A stretch of DNA of 64,000 nucleotides from JALCOL01 sp022649665 (GTDB taxonomy: Bacteria > Bacillota > Bacilli > Lactobacillales > Enterococcaceae), in the NCBI GenBank assembly GCA_030372335.1, contig JAUDCW010000002.1; one strand, given 5' to 3'. Shown piece by piece: positions 51,476-60,661 of this stretch. The number at the start of each line of letters is the position of its first letter. Positions within the stretch are counted from its first letter, which is position 1. The notes under the pieces are model-generated. The model saw only the letters and a list, made by a program, of their open reading frames with translations, ran no database searches and was not told the DNA's origin. The translations under genes and the position numbers were made by a program.

Positions 51476-51664
51476 TTATGCCCGTTCGATTTTGCCTGAT
51501 TTTAAAGCTCGAGCAGAAACCCAAACTTTTTTAGGTTTTCCATCAATAAGTACGCGAACTTTTTGAAGATTAGGTTTCACGGTACGTTTTGTCGCGTTCA
51601 ATGCATGAGAGCGATTATTCGCACTGCGTGTTTTGCGGCCTGTGAAATAACATACTTTAGCCAT
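51476..51664 (-). CDS. rpmB: 50S ribosomal protein L28
   Basis: 50S protein near the E site. 62 residues starting MAKVCYFTGRKTRSANNRSHA, with LQKVRVLIDGKPKKVWVSARALKSGKIER. Only one Cys, so it is the zinc-free form. AAAGGAGGAAC precedes the ATG. Its leader on the minus strand holds a GAGCC-GGCTC stem (about 51687-51704). Divergent from asp23, as in Bacillus. Confidence 0.96.
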   Translation of the reverse strand: MAKVCYFTGRKTRSANNRSHALNATKRTVKPNLQKVRVLIDGKPKKVWVSARALKSGKIERA

Positions 51665-51769
51665 CCTTTGTTCCTCCTTTACCTTGATTCTCGAGCCCGT
51701 ATTCGGCTCATACTAAGACAACTTATCATAAAGCCGGGCGAATTGCAAGGTTCGCAAGGCGAAAAAATT

Positions 51770-51798
51770 TGACATTTTTAAGAAAAAAGGGTAAATTA
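51770..51798 (+). promoter_or_regulatory. asp23-fakA promoter
   Basis: TTGACA (51770-51775) and TAAATT (51793-51798), 17-base spacer. The roughly 100-base leader that follows can form a hairpin with AGCCTCT/AGGGGCT ends and a TGCTTT/AAAGCA core (about 51822-51855). Confidence 0.65.
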
Positions 51799-51912
51799 CA
51801 GTTTTGAAATACTCGCTTTCGAGCCTCTGGAATGCTTTTAAAGCAATAGGGGCTATGATAGAATGAAAAAGGACAGATATTTGAACAGACCACTACACAG
51901 GAGGGAAATCCG

Positions 51913-52275
51913 ATGGCGGTGAAAATAAAGACAGATGCAGGAATGATCGAGATCAACAATGAAGTGATCGCGACTGTTGTAGGCGGTGCGACGACTGATA
52001 TTTATGGGATCGTCGGCATGGCCAGCAAGAACCAATTCAAAGACAATTTTAACGAAATATTGAAACGCGAGAATTATTCGAAAGGGGTCGTCGTTCATCA
52101 AGAAGATAATGACGTCTCTGTTGATGTGTATACGATCGTCAGCTATGGCACAAAAATCTCGGAAGTTTCCCGCAATGTTCAGGAAAAAGTCAAGTTTAAT
52201 TTGGAAAACCACTTGGGGATCACCGCAGACTCCGTCAACGTATTTGTACAGGGCGTTCGCGTGATCAATGAATAA
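51913..52275 (+). CDS. Asp23/Gls24 family envelope stress response protein
   Basis: YloU-type member of the Asp23 family. 120 residues: EINNEVIATVVGGATTDIYGIVGMASKN, KGVVVHQEDNDVSVDVYTIVSYGTKISEVSRNVQ and the GITADSVNVFVQGVR end. Family members attach to the membrane or respond to envelope stress, but this copy, paired with fakA, is the housekeeping one. CAGGAGGG ribosome binding site. Confidence 0.93.
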   Translation: MAVKIKTDAGMIEINNEVIATVVGGATTDIYGIVGMASKNQFKDNFNEILKRENYSKGVVVHQEDNDVSVDVYTIVSYGTKISEVSRNVQEKVKFNLENHLGITADSVNVFVQGVRVINE

Positions 52276-52298
52276 TTGATGGATTGAGGAGGATTTTT

Positions 52299-53981
52299 GT
52301 GAGCAGAACGAAGATAAATGCCGGCGAATTCCAGTTGATGGTCCAAGCTGGCTGCAGCGAATTGGCTGCGAATGCAGATTATGTGAATTCCCTAAATGTT
52401 TTTCCTGTTCCTGATGGGGACACCGGGACGAATATGACAATGTCGATGACCAGCGGGACAAAAGCGGTCGTTGATTCTGCAAGTGAAAATGTCGGGGAAT
52501 TGACGCAAGCTTTTGCGAAAGGACTTTTGATGGGCGCGCGCGGGAATTCGGGCGTGATATTGTCACAACTCTTCCGCGGATTTTCAAAAGCAGTCGCTGA
52601 TGAAAAAGAACTTGACGGCAAGCAATTGGCAAGCGCTTTTTCGCATGGGGTCGAAACAGCTTATCAAGCAGTAATGAAACCGGTCGAAGGCACGATCTTG
52701 ACAGTAGCCCGCGAAGGGGCAAAAGCAGGCGAAAAAGCGGCTGAAGAAACAGAAGATGCACTTGAAGTGATGGAAGCCGTCTTGCGCAATGCGAAACGCG
52801 CTTTGGCGTTGACGCCTGACCTTCTGCCGGTCTTGAAAGAAGTCGGCGTAGTCGACAGCGGCGGACAAGGGCTGGTCTTTATTTATGAAGGATTTATCCA
52901 AGCCCTCCAAGGAAAATATGTCCCCGGCGAAAAAGAAAAAGGGCATCAGCCGACGGTCGCGGAAATGGACGAAATGGTCAATGCAGCGCACCACCGCAGT
53001 GTCCAAAGCCAAATCAGCGTCAAAGAGATCAAATTCGGCTATTGTACTGAGATCATGGTGAAGATCGGCGACGGTCCAACAGTTGACAGCAAATTCGATC
53101 CGGACACGATGCGTGACCATATCGGCAAGATGGGGAACTCGCTCGTCTTTGTTTATGACGATGAGATCATCAAAGTCCATGTGCACACGGAGCACCCCGG
53201 GGATGTGCTGAATTATGGACAGAAATTCGGTTCGCTGATCAAAATCAAAATCGAAAATATGCGGGTCCAGCATGAAACGATCATGGAACACGACCAGGAA
53301 GTCAAAGATTTCGTACAGCCGCCGAAAGATCTGGCGGTCATGGCGATCGCAGCCGGCGACGGTTTGCAGAAGCTCTTCAAGAGTCTGGGAGTCGATTTTG
53401 TCTTGAGCGGCGGCCAAACGATGAATCCGAGCACTGAAGACATCGCCAAAGGGATCAAAGAGACGAATGCAAAGCAAGTGCTGCTCCTGCCGAACAATAA
53501 GAATATCTTCATGGCAGCTGATTCAGCGGCCGAAGTGGCGGGGATCCCCGTGAAGATCGTCAAAACCAAAACGATCTCGCAAGGTCTTTCAGCAATGCTC
53601 GGCTATAATCCGACTGAGTCCCTTGAGCAGAACGCGCAAGCAATGACCGAATCTTCCAAAGGGGTCGTCAGCGGCGAAGTAACTTATGCGACGCGCGACA
53701 CCAGTATCGATCACTTGCAGATCAAAAAGGATGAATTTATCGGGATCGTCAACGGCAAGATCGTAGTCAGTGATGCCGATATCCAAAAATCGACGATCGC
53801 GACACTTGAAAAAATGATCACACCCGATACTGAGATCTTGACGGTCATTTACGGCAAAGGCGGAACGAACAAACAGGCGAAAGCGATCTTGGACGCGGTG
53901 CTTAAAAAACATCCGGATCTGGAGAGCGAGATCCACGAAGGTGGTCAGCCGGTTTATCCGTATTTGATGTCCGCAGAATAA
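52299..53981 (+). CDS. fakA: Fatty acid kinase catalytic subunit FakA (DAK2/DegV-linked)
   Basis: Phosphorylates FakB-bound fatty acids so that exogenous acids enter phospholipid synthesis through PlsX/PlsY. 560 residues: N-terminal DhaL domain with NVFPVPDGDTGTNMTMSM (Mg-ATP Asp residues) and GARGNSGVILSQLFRG, then a middle domain and a C-terminal DegV-like half. GTG start after GGAGGATTTTT; an upstream in-frame codon at 52284 precedes the ribosome binding site. Sits 23 bases after the Asp23 gene. FakB is not in the window. Confidence 0.94.
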   Translation: MSRTKINAGEFQLMVQAGCSELAANADYVNSLNVFPVPDGDTGTNMTMSMTSGTKAVVDSASENVGELTQAFAKGLLMGARGNSGVILSQLFRGFSKAVADEKELDGKQLASAFSHGVETAYQAVMKPVEGTILTVAREGAKAGEKAAEETEDALEVMEAVLRNAKRALALTPDLLPVLKEVGVVDSGGQGLVFIYEGFIQALQGKYVPGEKEKGHQPTVAEMDEMVNAAHHRSVQSQISVKEIKFGYCTEIMVKIGDGPTVDSKFDPDTMRDHIGKMGNSLVFVYDDEIIKVHVHTEHPGDVLNYGQKFGSLIKIKIENMRVQHETIMEHDQEVKDFVQPPKDLAVMAIAAGDGLQKLFKSLGVDFVLSGGQTMNPSTEDIAKGIKETNAKQVLLLPNNKNIFMAADSAAEVAGIPVKIVKTKTISQGLSAMLGYNPTESLEQNAQAMTESSKGVVSGEVTYATRDTSIDHLQIKKDEFIGIVNGKIVVSDADIQKSTIATLEKMITPDTEILTVIYGKGGTNKQAKAILDAVLKKHPDLESEIHEGGQPVYPYLMSAE

Positions 53982-53991
53982 TGATCTTTAC

Positions 53992-54030
53992 AGACTGAGA
54001 CTGCCGCGTGGCAGCGCTCAGTCTTTTTTT
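53992..54030 (+). terminator. fakA terminator
   Basis: AGACTGAG pairs with CTCAGTCT, with an inner CTGCC/GGCAG stem, followed by TTTTTT. Confidence 0.92.
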
Positions 54031-54047
54031 CGAAAGGAGGCGGAAAG

Positions 54048-56075
54048 TTGAACGACATCGCAAACAGCGTTTTGGAAATGAAAGGCGTGGGGCCCAAGCG
54101 GGCGGAGCAGCTGGCGACACTGGGGATCGCTACTATCAAAGATCTCTTATTTTATTTTCCGTTTCGTTTTGAAGATTTCGAAGTCCGTTCGCTCGACGAG
54201 GCGCTTGATCAAGAAAAAATCGTGATCAAGGGGCTGGTACTCACTGAGCCGGTCGTCAGCTATTTCGGCCGCCGGCGGAATCGGCTCGCTTTTCGGATCC
54301 GTCAAGGGGAAGATGTCGCCCAAGTCGTCTTCTTCAACCAAGGTTATTTGAAAACGCAGATCGCAGCCGGCAGCGAGATCCTGCTGTTCGGCAAATGGGA
54401 TAGCAACAAGCAGCAGCTGCTCGGGATCAAAGTGCTGCAGCAGCGGGCGCTCAACTCATTTGAACCGGTCTATCATGTCAACAAGCATTTGCAGCAGCGG
54501 ACGCTGATCCCCTTGATCCGCCAAGCGTTTGAAATGTTTGGCAGCGGGATCGAAGAAGTACTGCCGGAACGCCTGCTTGAACATTTTCATTTGATGGAAC
54601 GCAAAAAAGCGGTTCACGCGCTCCACTTTCCGGCCAGCCATCACGAATATCAAGCCGCGCGCCAGCGGATGGTCTTTGAAGAATTCTTTCTTTTTGAGAT
54701 GCAGATGATGAGTTTGAATCATCCGCGCAATCTGCCGCCCGGCAAAGTTTTGAAATTCGACAATCAGAAACTGAAAGCGCTGATCCAGACACTGCCGTTT
54801 GAGTTGACGGCGGCACAAAAAAGAGTCACGAACGAGATCTGCCGCGATCTGTTGGAAAAGCAGCCGATGCAGCGGCTCCTTCAGGGAGATGTGGGCAGCG
54901 GAAAAACGCTTGTCGCAGCGCTCGGATTGTATGCCGCAGTGACAGCCGGTGCGCAAGGCGCTTTGATGGTGCCGACCGAGATCCTCGCCCGCCAGCACGC
55001 CGCTTCGCTAGCGGAATTATTTCAGCCGACCGGCCTCGTACTCGCGCTTTTGACCAGTTCGACCAAGCCTGGCGAACGGCAGGCGATTTTAGCAGGGCTT
55101 GCGGCGGGGACGATCGATATCATCGTTGGCACGCACGCTTTGATCCAAGAGGATGTCGAATTCAAAAATTTGGGACTGGTGATCGTTGATGAGCAGCACC
55201 GCTTCGGGGTCAACCAGCGCAAGGCGCTGCGGGCAAAAGGCCATTCGCCGAATCTTTTGTTTATGACCGCTACTCCGATCCCGCGAACGCTTGCGATCAC
55301 GACATACGGCGAAATGAAAGTTTCGGTGATCGATGAGCTTCCGCAAGGCCGCCAGCCCATCCAAACGTTTTGGCTTTCGCACAAACAGTGGAGCGCTGCG
55401 CTGCGGTCATTGACTGCCGAAATCGCTGAAGGGCACCAGATGTACGTTGTCTGTCCCTTGATCGGCGAGTCCGAGATGATGGATCTAAAGAATGCTGAAG
55501 AAACTTTCCATGAACTGGAGCAGACGTACCCGCAGTTTACGATCGGACTTTTGCATGGGCAGCTCAAAAATGAAGAAAAAGAGCGGATCATGGAAGCTTT
55601 TAAAAAAGGAAAATTACAGATTTTGGTTTCAACGACGGTCATTGAGGTCGGTGTCGATGTACCGAACGCGACGGTCATGATGGTGATGGACGCTGATCGC
55701 TTCGGTTTAGCGCAGCTTCATCAGCTGCGTGGCCGGGTCGGCCGCGGCAAAGCGGCATCGAAATGCATTTTGATCGCAGACCCGAAAAGCGAGATGGGCA
55801 AACGGCGCATGAAGCTGATGACTGAGATCAGCGACGGTTTTGCACTCAGCGAGCAGGATCTGGTGCTGCGCGGACCGGGAGAAGTTTTCGGGGCGCGGCA
55901 GTCAGGGGTGCCAAATTTCGCTTTGGGCGATTTGGTGCGGGACGAAAAGATCCTGCAAGCAGCACATGGCTGCGCGCTTAAGATCTGGCAGCTTGCCGAT
56001 TGGGAGCAGCAGCCGGAATTTGCTGCTTTGAAGCGCGAATTGGCCGCACGGGCACTCGACGGCTATTTTGATTGA
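54048..56075 (+). CDS. recG: ATP-dependent DNA helicase RecG
   Basis: Fork-regression and recombination helicase. 675 residues: wedge OB domain (~60-160), Walker A GDVGSGKTLVAAL, DEQHRFGVNQR, TATPIPRTLAI, helicase C motifs TVIEVGVDVPNA and QLRGRVGRG. TTG start with AAAGGAGGCGG upstream; no in-frame ATG fits. No promoter was recognised in the short gap after the fakA terminator. Confidence 0.97.
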   Translation: MNDIANSVLEMKGVGPKRAEQLATLGIATIKDLLFYFPFRFEDFEVRSLDEALDQEKIVIKGLVLTEPVVSYFGRRRNRLAFRIRQGEDVAQVVFFNQGYLKTQIAAGSEILLFGKWDSNKQQLLGIKVLQQRALNSFEPVYHVNKHLQQRTLIPLIRQAFEMFGSGIEEVLPERLLEHFHLMERKKAVHALHFPASHHEYQAARQRMVFEEFFLFEMQMMSLNHPRNLPPGKVLKFDNQKLKALIQTLPFELTAAQKRVTNEICRDLLEKQPMQRLLQGDVGSGKTLVAALGLYAAVTAGAQGALMVPTEILARQHAASLAELFQPTGLVLALLTSSTKPGERQAILAGLAAGTIDIIVGTHALIQEDVEFKNLGLVIVDEQHRFGVNQRKALRAKGHSPNLLFMTATPIPRTLAITTYGEMKVSVIDELPQGRQPIQTFWLSHKQWSAALRSLTAEIAEGHQMYVVCPLIGESEMMDLKNAEETFHELEQTYPQFTIGLLHGQLKNEEKERIMEAFKKGKLQILVSTTVIEVGVDVPNATVMMVMDADRFGLAQLHQLRGRVGRGKAASKCILIADPKSEMGKRRMKLMTEISDGFALSEQDLVLRGPGEVFGARQSGVPNFALGDLVRDEKILQAAHGCALKIWQLADWEQQPEFAALKRELAARALDGYFD

Positions 56076-56106
56076 ATTCTTGAAATCTATCCGTTATCGG
56101 CGAATA

Positions 56107-56115
56107 TGGTATACT
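56107..56115 (+). promoter_or_regulatory. plsX promoter, extended -10
   Basis: TG-G-TATACT 34 bases before the plsX start, without a clear -35 at 17 bases. No FapR- or FabT-type operator was recognised. Confidence 0.5.
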
Positions 56116-56148
56116 TTGTAAAAAAAGCGAGAAGCGAGGAGAAGTAAA

Positions 56149-57162
56149 ATGAAAATTGCAGTGGATGCAATGGGCGGAGATAATGCGCCGAAAGCAATCA
56201 TTGACGGTGTTTCAAAAGCACGTGATGCTTTTTCAGATTTGGAATTTTTAGTATATGGTGATAAAGCGCAAGTCGAGCCGCTCATCGATGACTTTCAGCG
56301 GATCGAGCTGATCCACGCCAACGAGAAGATCACCGGGGATGACGAACCGGTCCGAGCGATCCGCCGCAAAAAAGATTCCTCGATGGTCTTAGCTGCTCAA
56401 GCGGTCAAAAAAGGTGATGCACAAGCAGTCTTTTCCGCCGGCAATACCGGCGCGCTTTTGGCTGCGGGTCTTTTTATCGTCGGCCGCATGCAGGGGATCG
56501 AACGCCCAGGACTGCTTTCGACATTACCGACAATGGATGAAAAAGCGCTTGGGTTCGATATGCTCGATTTGGGAGCCAATGCGGAAAATCGCGCCGAACA
56601 TCTCCATCAATACGGGATCTTAGGGGCTCTTTACGCGCAGCAAGTCCGCAAGATCGATCAGCCGCGCGTGGCGCTTTTGAACAACGGGACTGAAGCAACG
56701 AAAGGAAATGACGTCACCAAAGAAGCGTATCAGCTGTTAGCTGCTGACAAACGTCTGCATTTCATCGGCAACCTCGAAGCGCGCGAATTGATGAGCAGCA
56801 AAGCGGATGTCGTCGTTTCTGACGGTTTCACCGGTAATGCGGTTTTGAAAACGATCGAAGGAACCGCCGGGGCGATCGTCGATTATTTGAAAACAGCGAT
56901 CTATGACGGCGGCTCGCGGGCCAAAGTGGGCGCGGTTTTATTGAAGCCGGTCCTTTCACAGCTGAAAGAGCGGATGGACTATTCCGCATATGGCGGGGCA
57001 GTCTTGATCGGTCTTAAAGCGCCGGTCGTTAAAACGCATGGGTCGACGAATGCCGAAGGAGTCTATTCTACGATTCGCCAGATCCGCCAAATGCTGGCAG
57101 CGAACTTGATCGGCAATTTAACGCATACGCTTGAAGCGGTCGAAGACGAGCCGTCGAAGTAA
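56149..57162 (+). CDS. plsX: Phosphate acyltransferase PlsX
   Basis: Makes acyl-phosphate from acyl-ACP, the first committed donor for phosphatidic acid synthesis. 337 residues: MKIAVDAMGGDNAPKAIIDG, DDEPVRAIRRKKDSSMVLA, FSAGNTGALLAAG and VVSDGFTGNAVLKTIEG. The ATG follows GCGAGGAGAAG. acpP lies 85 bases downstream. Confidence 0.97.
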   Translation: MKIAVDAMGGDNAPKAIIDGVSKARDAFSDLEFLVYGDKAQVEPLIDDFQRIELIHANEKITGDDEPVRAIRRKKDSSMVLAAQAVKKGDAQAVFSAGNTGALLAAGLFIVGRMQGIERPGLLSTLPTMDEKALGFDMLDLGANAENRAEHLHQYGILGALYAQQVRKIDQPRVALLNNGTEATKGNDVTKEAYQLLAADKRLHFIGNLEARELMSSKADVVVSDGFTGNAVLKTIEGTAGAIVDYLKTAIYDGGSRAKVGAVLLKPVLSQLKERMDYSAYGGAVLIGLKAPVVKTHGSTNAEGVYSTIRQIRQMLAANLIGNLTHTLEAVEDEPSK

Positions 57163-57165
57163 AGC

Positions 57166-57194
57166 TAGACAAATGATGTATTAGTAAGTAAAAT
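57166..57194 (+). promoter_or_regulatory. Candidate acpP promoter
   Basis: TAGACA (57166-57171), 17-base spacer, TAAAAT (57189-57194). It would let acpP be expressed above plsX. Confidence 0.45.
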
Positions 57195-57247
57195 AAAGAG
57201 GTTATTGAATATATTGCGAGAATCGCACCGTCTGGAGGTGAATAGAT

Positions 57248-57493
57248 TTGACCAGGGAAGAAATCTTTGCCAAAGTGGCTAAGATCGTTGAGAAGCATTT
57301 CGATGTTCCAGCCGAAAAAATCAATGACCAGCTGAATATTAAAAAAGATTTGAACGCGGATTCGATCAGTGTCATGGAATTCGTATTAGACTTGGAAGAT
57401 GAGTTTGGAACTGAAGTCTCCGATGAAGATGCTGAAAAGATCGAAACGGTCGGCGCAGCTGTCGATTATATTTATGACAAATTGAAAAAATAA
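57248..57493 (+). CDS. acpP: Acyl carrier protein
   Basis: Carries acyl chains on a phosphopantetheine arm. 81 residues, acidic, four-helix type: FDVPAEKINDQLNIKKDLNADSISVMEFVLDLEDEFG, with Ser39 in DSI where most ACPs have DSL. TTG start 8 bases after TGGAGGTG. In relatives rnc follows directly; here the opp operon intervenes. Confidence 0.95.
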   Translation: MTREEIFAKVAKIVEKHFDVPAEKINDQLNIKKDLNADSISVMEFVLDLEDEFGTEVSDEDAEKIETVGAAVDYIYDKLKK

Positions 57494-57507
57494 AACATGA
57501 AAAACGC

Positions 57508-57557
57508 AAACTTGGAAACCCATTGCACTTTCTGCAAATTTCCAAGTTTTGTTTTTT
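57508..57557 (+). terminator. acpP terminator
   Basis: AAACTTGGAAA pairs with TTTCCAAGTTT across a 20-base loop, then TG and six T. Confidence 0.88.
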
Positions 57558-57590
57558 CTTTCAGAAAATTACTGAAATATTCTGAAAGTT
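57556..57590. promoter_or_regulatory. Tandem CodY-like boxes upstream of opp
   Basis: Against the CodY consensus AATTTTCWGAAAATT, the 15-mer at 57556-57570 has 3 mismatches, that at 57576-57590 has 2, and an overlapping register at 57566-57580 has 4. Their central C residues are at 57562, 57572 and 57582, exactly 10 bases apart. They lie 23-57 bases upstream of the opp -35. CodY repression of peptide uptake under amino-acid sufficiency is known in lactococci; its action here is inferred. Confidence 0.6.
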
Positions 57591-57612
57591 CTGATAGAAA
57601 CGGCATGCCGTA

Positions 57613-57641
57613 TTGAAATGATCTCCTTCACGTTATATAAT
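57613..57641 (+). promoter_or_regulatory. opp operon promoter
   Basis: TTGAAA (57613-57618), 17-base spacer and a perfect TATAAT (57636-57641). A further CodY-like 15-mer with 3 mismatches lies just downstream at 57651-57665, over the expected start of transcription. Confidence 0.85.
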
Positions 57642-57725
57642 GAACCTAAAATTGTTCTGAAAATCAATGTTATTCGATTAATTAAATGAATCATCGTTCA
57701 TGATGAGAAGAAATGAGGTATCTGC

Positions 57726-58730
57726 TTGGCTACAGATCATTTGATGGACGTCCAGCATCTGCATGTCGGTTTTCGCATCAAAGATGAATACTACGATGCA
57801 GTCGATGACGTCTCTTTTACCCTTGATAAAAATGAAATTTTGGCAGTGGTCGGCGAATCCGGTTCGGGGAAGTCGACGTTGGCGACCGCGATCATGGGGC
57901 TCCATGATCCGAACAACACGCGGATCAAAGGCGAAATATTGTATAAGGAATTGAACTTGGTCGATTTGAACGAAACGCTTTATAACAAAGTCCGCGGCAA
58001 TGACATCGGGATGATCTTTCAAGATCCTTTGTCTGCTTTGAACCCTTTGATGCGGATCGGCGACCAGATCGGCGAAGGTTTGATCTATCACACGGAAATG
58101 AATGAAGATGAACGGCGTCAGCGCGTGATCGAGCTGATCAATCAAGTCGGGATCCCGAATCCTGAACGCGTCTTTCGTCAATATCCGCACGAACTGTCCG
58201 GCGGGATGCGCCAGCGCGTGATCATCGCGATCGCGATCGCCTGCAAGCCGCCGATTTTGATTGCGGATGAACCGACGACGGCACTTGACGTGACGATCCA
58301 AGCACAGATCCTCGACCTTTTGCGCGACTTGCAGCAGGAGACCGAAAGCGGGATCATCTTGATCACGCATGATCTGGGGGTAGTCGCTGAAACTGCGGAC
58401 AAAGTCGCGGTGATGTATGCCGGCCAATTCGTCGAAGTGGCGGATGCCGAAGAATTATTTGCCAATCCGCTCCATCCATACACGCGCTCGCTCTTGAATT
58501 CAATGCCGCAGGAAGAAGGCGACAACGAAGAGCTCCATGTGATCCAAGGAGTGGTGCCGTCGCTGAAGAATCTGCCGCGCGAAGGCTGCCGATTTGCGCC
58601 CCGGATCCCGTGGATCCCGGCATCAGCGCATGAAAAGCACCCGGTGATGCATGAAGTAAAACCGGGACATTTTGTCCGCTGCACCTGCTATAAATATTTT
58701 CATTTTCAAGACGAAAAAGGAGCCGAATAA
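57726..58730 (+). CDS. oppD: Oligopeptide ABC transporter ATPase OppD
   Basis: ATPase of the oligopeptide importer. 334 residues: Walker A GESGSGKSTLATAI, signature ELSGGMRQRVIIAIAI, Walker B ILIADEPTTALD, switch His in LITHDLGVV, and the C-terminal oligopeptide/dipeptide-type extension with GCRFAPRIPW, in which the usual RCP cysteine is Ile. TTG start after ATGAGGTAT. The stop abuts the oppF ATG. Confidence 0.93.
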   Translation: MATDHLMDVQHLHVGFRIKDEYYDAVDDVSFTLDKNEILAVVGESGSGKSTLATAIMGLHDPNNTRIKGEILYKELNLVDLNETLYNKVRGNDIGMIFQDPLSALNPLMRIGDQIGEGLIYHTEMNEDERRQRVIELINQVGIPNPERVFRQYPHELSGGMRQRVIIAIAIACKPPILIADEPTTALDVTIQAQILDLLRDLQQETESGIILITHDLGVVAETADKVAVMYAGQFVEVADAEELFANPLHPYTRSLLNSMPQEEGDNEELHVIQGVVPSLKNLPREGCRFAPRIPWIPASAHEKHPVMHEVKPGHFVRCTCYKYFHFQDEKGAE

Positions 58731-59684
58731 ATGGATGAATTGTTGACCATCAAAAATCTAAAAGTTCATTATCCGATTCGCAGCGGCTTCTTTAATCGCA
58801 TCACTGATTACGTGTACGCTGTGGACGGTGTCGACTTTATTATTGAAAAAGGGAAAACGTACGGCTTGATCGGCGAATCCGGTTCAGGGAAATCAACGAT
58901 CGGCAAAGCGATCGTCGGGCTGGAAAAGGTGACCGACGGCGAGATCCTTTATCAAGGAAAAGATGTAACGAATGGACGTACACGCCGCAAAATGGAATAT
59001 AACCGCGACGTCCAAATGATTTTCCAAGATTCGATGTCGAGTTTGAATCCGAAAAAGCGTGTGCGCGACATCATTGCTGAGCCGATCCGCAATTTCGAAC
59101 GGATGAGTGCCGGCGAAGAAAAGCACCGTGTCCAGGAGCTGCTCGACATCGTTGGGATGCCGAACGATGCGCTCTATAAGTATCCGCATGAATTTTCCGG
59201 CGGTCAGCGCCAGCGGATCGGAGTCGCGCGCGCAATGGCGACCAATCCGAAATTGATCGTCGCTGATGAGCCGGTTTCGGCACTTGATCTTTCGGTTCAA
59301 GCGCAAGTATTGAATTTTATGAAAAAGATCCAAGAGGAATTTGGACTCAGCTATTTATTTATTTCGCATGATTTAGGAGTCGTGAAATACATGTGCGACA
59401 ACTTGGCGATCATGTATAAAGGCCGCTTCGTTGAATTGGGACCGCGGGACGCGATCTATAATGATCCGCAGCACATTTACACGAAGCGTCTCTTGTCAGC
59501 GATCCCGCGCCTTGATGTGGCGCACCGCGAAGAGCACCGGGCCGAACGCCGGCGGGTGGAAAAAGAATATATCACCCATCAAAAAGATTATTATGATTCG
59601 ACGGGCCGCGTATATGATCTCAAGCCGCTTCCGGGGGATCCTGAACACTTGGTTGCGTTAAAACCGGAAGGGGGGAACTCCTAA
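58731..59684 (+). CDS. oppF: Oligopeptide ABC transporter ATPase OppF
   Basis: Second ATPase of the importer. 317 residues: Walker A GESGSGKSTIGKAI, signature EFSGGQRQRIGVARAM, Walker B LIVADEPVSALD, FISHDLGVVKYM. Starts immediately after oppD and overlaps the oppB ATG by one base (TAATG). Confidence 0.93.
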   Translation: MDELLTIKNLKVHYPIRSGFFNRITDYVYAVDGVDFIIEKGKTYGLIGESGSGKSTIGKAIVGLEKVTDGEILYQGKDVTNGRTRRKMEYNRDVQMIFQDSMSSLNPKKRVRDIIAEPIRNFERMSAGEEKHRVQELLDIVGMPNDALYKYPHEFSGGQRQRIGVARAMATNPKLIVADEPVSALDLSVQAQVLNFMKKIQEEFGLSYLFISHDLGVVKYMCDNLAIMYKGRFVELGPRDAIYNDPQHIYTKRLLSAIPRLDVAHREEHRAERRRVEKEYITHQKDYYDSTGRVYDLKPLPGDPEHLVALKPEGGNS

Positions 59685-60640
59685 TGTGGAAAACGATTTT
59701 GCGCCGGATCCTTTTGATGATCCCGCAAGTCATTATTTTAAGTGTTTTGATCTTTCTCTTAGCGAAAGCAATGCCGGGAGATCCGTTCACCGGGCTGATC
59801 AAGCCGGGGATGGACCCGAACGCGATCGCCGCGCTGCGCGAACGCGCCGGGCTGAATGATCCGTGGTATACCCAATATTGGCACTGGATCACAAATGCTC
59901 TTCATGGCGACTTTGGGATGAGCTACATCAACTCGATCTCGGTTTCGCGCTTGATCGGCGGGCGGATCGGCAATACATTGTCGCTGGCGCTGTTCACGGC
60001 GATCTTGTCGTATTTGATCGCGATCCCGATGGGGCTTTTTTCAGGCCGCTATCAAAACTCGGTCTTTGACAAAGTGACGGTCGTTTACAACTTCTTCAGT
60101 TTTGCAGTGCCGCTGTTTATCTTTGGCTTGATCATGCTGTTCTTCTTCGGCTACCAGCTGCAATGGTTCCCGACGAGCGGCTCGGTCGATCCGGGTGTCA
60201 GCGGAATGGCAGCTTTTGCCTCGCGCCTCCAGCATTTGGTCTTGCCGTCGATCACGCAGGCGCTTTTGGCGACAGCGGTCACGATCCAATATCTGCGCAG
60301 CGAAGTGATCGATGCCAAGTCGCTCGATTACGTGCGGACCGCGCGTTCCAAAGGCGTCCCGACCAACAAAGTGTATACGCGCCATATCTTCCGCAATGCG
60401 GCTTTGCCGATCGCCGCGCAGCTCAGCTATGAAATCACTGCGCTGATCTCAGGCTCGGTCGTTATTGAACAAATCTTCTCCTTCCCGGGGATCGGGAAGC
60501 TGTTTTTGGACAGCATCACCCAGCGGGATTACGCCGTGATCACTGCCCTTGTCTTGATTTTAGGAATCGCGACGCTTGTGGGGAATTTGATCTCAGACAT
60601 TGTGATGAGTATCGTTGACCCGCGGATCCGAATCCAATAA
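59684..60640 (+). CDS. oppB: Oligopeptide ABC transporter permease OppB
   Basis: Membrane subunit. 318 residues with an N-terminal helix (ILLMIPQVIILSVLIFLLA), a periplasmic-facing loop holding PGDPF and GLNDPWYTQYWHW, five further helices, and the EAA-type loop DYVRTARSKGVPTNKVYTRHIFRNA that docks the ATPase. Coupled to oppF. Confidence 0.94.
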   Translation: MWKTILRRILLMIPQVIILSVLIFLLAKAMPGDPFTGLIKPGMDPNAIAALRERAGLNDPWYTQYWHWITNALHGDFGMSYINSISVSRLIGGRIGNTLSLALFTAILSYLIAIPMGLFSGRYQNSVFDKVTVVYNFFSFAVPLFIFGLIMLFFFGYQLQWFPTSGSVDPGVSGMAAFASRLQHLVLPSITQALLATAVTIQYLRSEVIDAKSLDYVRTARSKGVPTNKVYTRHIFRNAALPIAAQLSYEITALISGSVVIEQIFSFPGIGKLFLDSITQRDYAVITALVLILGIATLVGNLISDIVMSIVDPRIRIQ

Positions 60641-60661
60641 TTTGAGAAAGGAGCAGAAAAA

